Shown: piece by piece, positions 5,682 to 7,855 of the stretch
How positions within the stretch are numbered: the stretch's first letter is position 1
How the letters are laid out: the number at the start of each line of letters is the position of its first letter
Assembly (NCBI GenBank): GCA_946538475.1
Contig: CAMNGN010000089.1
Location: 1-7,855 of the forward strand
Length of the DNA: 7,855 nucleotides
Direction of reading: 5' to 3'
Origin: an uncultured Blautia sp.
GTDB taxonomy: Bacteria; Bacillota; Clostridia; Lachnospirales; Lachnospiraceae
Notes under the pieces: generated by a model
Databases searched by the model: none
What the model was told of the DNA's origin: nothing
What the model saw: the letters and a program-made list of their open reading frames with translations, nothing else
Program-made: the position numbers and the translations under genes

Positions 5682-7136
5682 TTATTCGTTTACACTGTAG
5701 TTCGGTGCTTCCTTGGTGATGTGGATGTCATGCGGATGAGATTCTTTGAGCGATGCAGCCGAGATCTTGATGAACTTGCCGTTCTCTTTAAGCTGCTCGA
5801 TATTCTCTGCTCCGCAGTAACCCATGCCCGATCTGAGTCCGCCGATCAGCTGGAACACGGTGTCTTCCAGATGTCCTTTGTATGCCACACGGCCTTCCAC
5901 GCCTTCGGGTACAAGCTTCTTGGCATCGCTCTGGAAATAGCGGTCCTTGCTGCCGTTCTCCATGGCTGCAATGGAACCCATACCACGGTAAACTTTGTAT
6001 TTACGACCCTGATAGAGCTCGAAGGTTCCCGGACTTTCATCACAGCCGGCAAAGATGCTGCCCATCATACACACGTTTGCACCTGCAGCGATCGCCTTGG
6101 TGAGGTCTCCCGAATATTTGATACCGCCGTCAGCGATGATCGGGATGCCGTAGGGTTTTGCCGCTTCGTAGCAGTCCATGACAGCGGTGATCTGCGGAAC
6201 ACCGATACCTGCCACGACACGTGTGGTGCAGATGGAGCCCGGTCCGATACCGACCTTGACCGCATCTACTCCTGCTTCGATGAGAGCCTTTGTAGCCTCA
6301 CCCGTAGCCACGTTGCCCGCAATGACCTGAAGGTCGGGGAAAGCAGCCTTGATCTCGCGAACCGCACGCATGATGTTCTCGGAATGACCGTGCGCAGAAT
6401 CGACTACTATGACGTCTACCGAAGCTTTAACCAGCGCTTCGACACGAGCGAGCACGTTTGCAGTGATGCCTACCGCACCGCCGCACAGAAGTCTGCCCTG
6501 TGCATCCTTTGCTGCGAGCGGATATTTGATCTGTTTCTCGATATCTTTGATGGTGATAAGGCCTTTGAGATTAAAATTTTCATCAACGATGGGAAGTTTT
6601 TCCTTGCGCGATGCGGCAAGGATCTTTTTGGCCTCTTCAAGTGTGATGCCTTCGCGTGCCGTGATCAGATTTTCGGATGTCATGCAATCTTTGATCTTCT
6701 TCGAAAAATCTGTCTCAAATTTGAGATCACGGTTGGTGATGATACCTACGAGCTTGCGGCCCTCGGTGATGGGAACACCGGAGATGCGGTACTTGCCCAT
6801 GAGGTCGTTGGCATCTTTAAGGGTATGCTCGGGGGAAAGGAAAAACGGATCTGTAATGACGCCGTTCTCCGAACGTTTTACTTTATCGACTTCCTCCGCC
6901 TGTTCTTCGATCGTCATGTTTTTGTGGATGATTCCGATGCCGCCCTGTCTGGCCATGGCGATTGCCATACGATACTCGGTGACCGTATCCATCCCTGCGC
7001 TCATCATAGGGATATTCAGCCTGATCGAACCGGTAAGATTTGTAGAAACATCGACCTGATTCGGAATGACCTTTGAATACTGTGGAACCAGTAGAACATC
7101 ATCAAATGTAATGCCTTCGCCGATAATTGTACCCAA
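5682..7136 (-). CDS. guaB: Inosine-5'-monophosphate dehydrogenase
   Basis: The 484-residue enzyme oxidises IMP to XMP with NAD+, the committed step to guanine nucleotides. Taking TTG 7136 as start, the order is barrel N-half with FDDVLLVP (11-18), a Bateman module of two CBS domains (about 92-203), then the rest of the barrel. The catalytic loop GPGSICTTR contains the IMP-attacking Cys303, ADGGI carries Asp336, MGS is at 358-360, and the mobile flap has Arg399-Tyr400. Start choice: AGGAGG (7150-7145) is eight bases from TTG 7136 but only two from the in-frame GTG 7142, and MGTIIGEGITFDDVLL is the usual N terminus of clostridial GuaB. It has its own promoter at 7208-7180. Downstream lie the ZTP switch and the genes that make its substrate IMP. 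Confidence 0.97.
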   Translation of the reverse strand: MGTIIGEGITFDDVLLVPQYSKVIPNQVDVSTNLTGSIRLNIPMMSAGMDTVTEYRMAIAMARQGGIGIIHKNMTIEEQAEEVDKVKRSENGVITDPFFLSPEHTLKDANDLMGKYRISGVPITEGRKLVGIITNRDLKFETDFSKKIKDCMTSENLITAREGITLEEAKKILAASRKEKLPIVDENFNLKGLITIKDIEKQIKYPLAAKDAQGRLLCGGAVGITANVLARVEALVKASVDVIVVDSAHGHSENIMRAVREIKAAFPDLQVIAGNVATGEATKALIEAGVDAVKVGIGPGSICTTRVVAGIGVPQITAVMDCYEAAKPYGIPIIADGGIKYSGDLTKAIAAGANVCMMGSIFAGCDESPGTFELYQGRKYKVYRGMGSIAAMENGSKDRYFQSDAKKLVPEGVEGRVAYKGHLEDTVFQLIGGLRSGMGYCGAENIEQLKENGKFIKISAASLKESHPHDIHITKEAPNYSVNE

Positions 7137-7179
7137 TTGCACTTCCTCCTAATATTCTTCTGTTGACTGATTGTCCCCT

Positions 7180-7208
7180 AGTGTAACAAAAATACCATTT
7201 TGTGTCAA
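7180..7208 (-). promoter_or_regulatory. Promoter of guaB
   Basis: On the minus strand a consensus -35 TTGACA (7208-7203), a 17-base spacer and a -10 TACACT (7185-7180) preceded by the extended TGT give a strong sigma-A promoter with a start near 7173. The -35 contains the TGA stop codon of the upstream DUF6106 gene. The leader of about 35 bases is too short for a riboswitch; no purine aptamer is seen. Confidence 0.75.
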
Positions 7209-7708
7209 TCCAAAAAAACTTTGCCCGGCGCAGTTTTTTTCATCTTGTCTTTGAGGTCCTGATCGGGCTCGATGATGACCTTGCAGGTTTCCTCATTGAC
7301 TCGTGTGATAACCGCAAACTGTTCGTGCTCGGGATTTCCCGAGGAATAGTCCATCACTTTCATATTCTGATTGTTGTTGTAGTAGTCCAGACGGTGCGAT
7401 TTTAAGGGCGCCGCGATCTCGCTTTCCTTAAGGCTGAAGCTGCAGACTTTTTTACGTTTCTGCTGAGACATGATCATATCGATGTCAAATTCGCCGTTGA
7501 CGAACAGGTATTCGTATTCCAGGTCGGTCTTTGGAATGATAAAATAGTCCGCGACAGCAAGAAGCACGACACCTATCAGAAACAGGAAATGGATAAAGAG
7601 TGCCGCAAACGCACAGATCGCCGTAAGCGCGATCAGGCCGTACTTGATGAGGCTGTCCTTTGGCGTCTTCTCCTTTTTTACCAATAATTCGGTATACAGA
7701 TCACTCAT
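7205..7708 (-). CDS. DUF6106-type small membrane protein
   Basis: A 167-residue protein of unknown function. A short polar N terminus (1-19) is followed by two hydrophobic helices (about 21-38 and 41-58) forming a hairpin, then a soluble domain of about 105 residues. The pattern YFIIPKTDLEYEYLFVNGE..IDMIM and the Lys/Arg-rich block QQKRKK, followed by FSLKESEIAAPL, match what I recall of the Lachnospiraceae family DUF6106; YSSG and the C-terminal PGKVFLD also fit. Both termini are predicted to be cytoplasmic from the basic residues around the helices. ATG 7708 has GGAGGT (7722-7717) eight bases upstream. The gene ends inside the guaB promoter, so it is an upstream neighbour with its own promoter, not necessarily functionally linked to purines. 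Confidence 0.8.
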   Translation of the reverse strand: MSDLYTELLVKKEKTPKDSLIKYGLIALTAICAFAALFIHFLFLIGVVLLAVADYFIIPKTDLEYEYLFVNGEFDIDMIMSQQKRKKVCSFSLKESEIAAPLKSHRLDYYNNNQNMKVMDYSSGNPEHEQFAVITRVNEETCKVIIEPDQDLKDKMKKTAPGKVFLD

Positions 7709-7744
7709 TTTTTGTTACCTCCGGTTTTAATCTGTGTAGTCATA

Positions 7745-7812
7745 GGTAACCGGCAATCCGCTTCGCTGCCTGCCGGTAACCAAAAGTCCACTTCGTGGGC
7801 CGTATTGGTTAC
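7745..7812. repeat. Overlapping inverted repeats built on GGTAACC in the DUF6106 upstream region
   Basis: Three copies of a GGTAACC-type sequence occur: 7745-7751, 7775-7781, and the reverse GGTTAC at 7807-7812. The first two copies sit in an 11-base inverted repeat (7745-7755 with 7771-7781, one mismatch). The middle copy also pairs with the third in an 8-bp stem (7776-7783 with 7805-7812) that encloses a second hairpin, GTCCAC/GTGGGC, with loop TTC (7786-7800). The middle copy can therefore choose between two partners. The element lies between the promoter and the start codon, overlapping the likely transcription start. Confidence 0.7.
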
Positions 7813-7841
7813 AGTATAGCACAAAAAAGGACAGGCGTAAA
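7813..7841 (-). promoter_or_regulatory. Promoter of the DUF6106 gene
   Basis: On the minus strand -10 TATACT (7818-7813) has an extended TGC in front and, 17 bases upstream, a moderate -35 TTTACG (7841-7836) lying in the loop of the preceding terminator. The predicted start is near 7806, giving a leader of about 98 bases. Confidence 0.6.
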
Positions 7842-7855
7842 TGCCGCCTGTCCTT
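7822..7855 (-). terminator. Intrinsic terminator of a gene upstream of the window
   Basis: On the minus strand AAGGACAGGCG (7855-7845) and CGCCTGTCCTT (7837-7827) form an 11-bp perfect stem with loop GCATTTA, followed by TTTTG. It ends a minus-strand transcript that enters from beyond the right edge. The stem reaches the last base of the window, so it may extend further and may also work in the other direction. Confidence 0.85.

Noticed and set aside
1..7855. CRISPR array, insertion sequence, phage or other mobile element
   Set aside because: No direct-repeat array, transposase, integrase or attachment-like duplication of the tRNA end is seen; the tRNA 3' end is not repeated elsewhere in the window.

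Overview
The window looks like chromosomal DNA from a Lachnospiraceae-type member of the Clostridia. Base composition is moderate, nearly every start has an AGGAGG-like ribosome binding site, and promoters are sigma-A-like. A DUF6106 membrane protein, a DUF4080 radical SAM protein and a purine pathway that pairs a stand-alone AICAR transformylase with a PurO-type IMP cyclohydrolase also fit that group. The placement is inferred from gene content, not from a database search.

All protein genes run on the minus strand, so transcription goes from high to low coordinates. 7708-7205 encodes a small DUF6106 membrane protein, preceded by a terminator, a promoter and an inverted-repeat leader (7745-7855). 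7136-5682 is guaB with its own strong promoter. 5681-5398 is a densely structured leader: a guaB 3' palindrome, a 10-bp hairpin, a ZTP/ZMP (pfl) riboswitch aptamer and an overlapping intrinsic terminator. The leader controls purO (5397-4684) and the AICAR transformylase gene (4646-3462). The 324 bases between 3461 and 3138 hold a plus-strand tRNA-Gly(GCC) with promoter and two tandem terminators, plus the minus-strand promoter of the next gene. 3137-2031 encodes a secreted protein with SH3-like domains and a 3D domain. 1943-705 is glyA, followed one base later by a DUF4080 radical SAM gene cut by the window edge (703-1).

The genes form a coherent purine and one-carbon neighbourhood. AICAR transformylase uses 10-formyl-THF to convert ZMP (AICAR) to FAICAR, PurO closes FAICAR to IMP, and GuaB oxidises IMP to XMP. 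GlyA charges THF with one-carbon units from serine. When 10-formyl-THF is short, ZMP and ZTP build up, and the riboswitch read here is expected to respond by preventing termination ahead of purO and the transformylase gene, a feed-forward ON switch. The strongest non-coding result is this riboswitch with its terminator. The most unusual coding arrangement is purH split into two genes, with the cyclohydrolase supplied by the PurO family best known from archaea.
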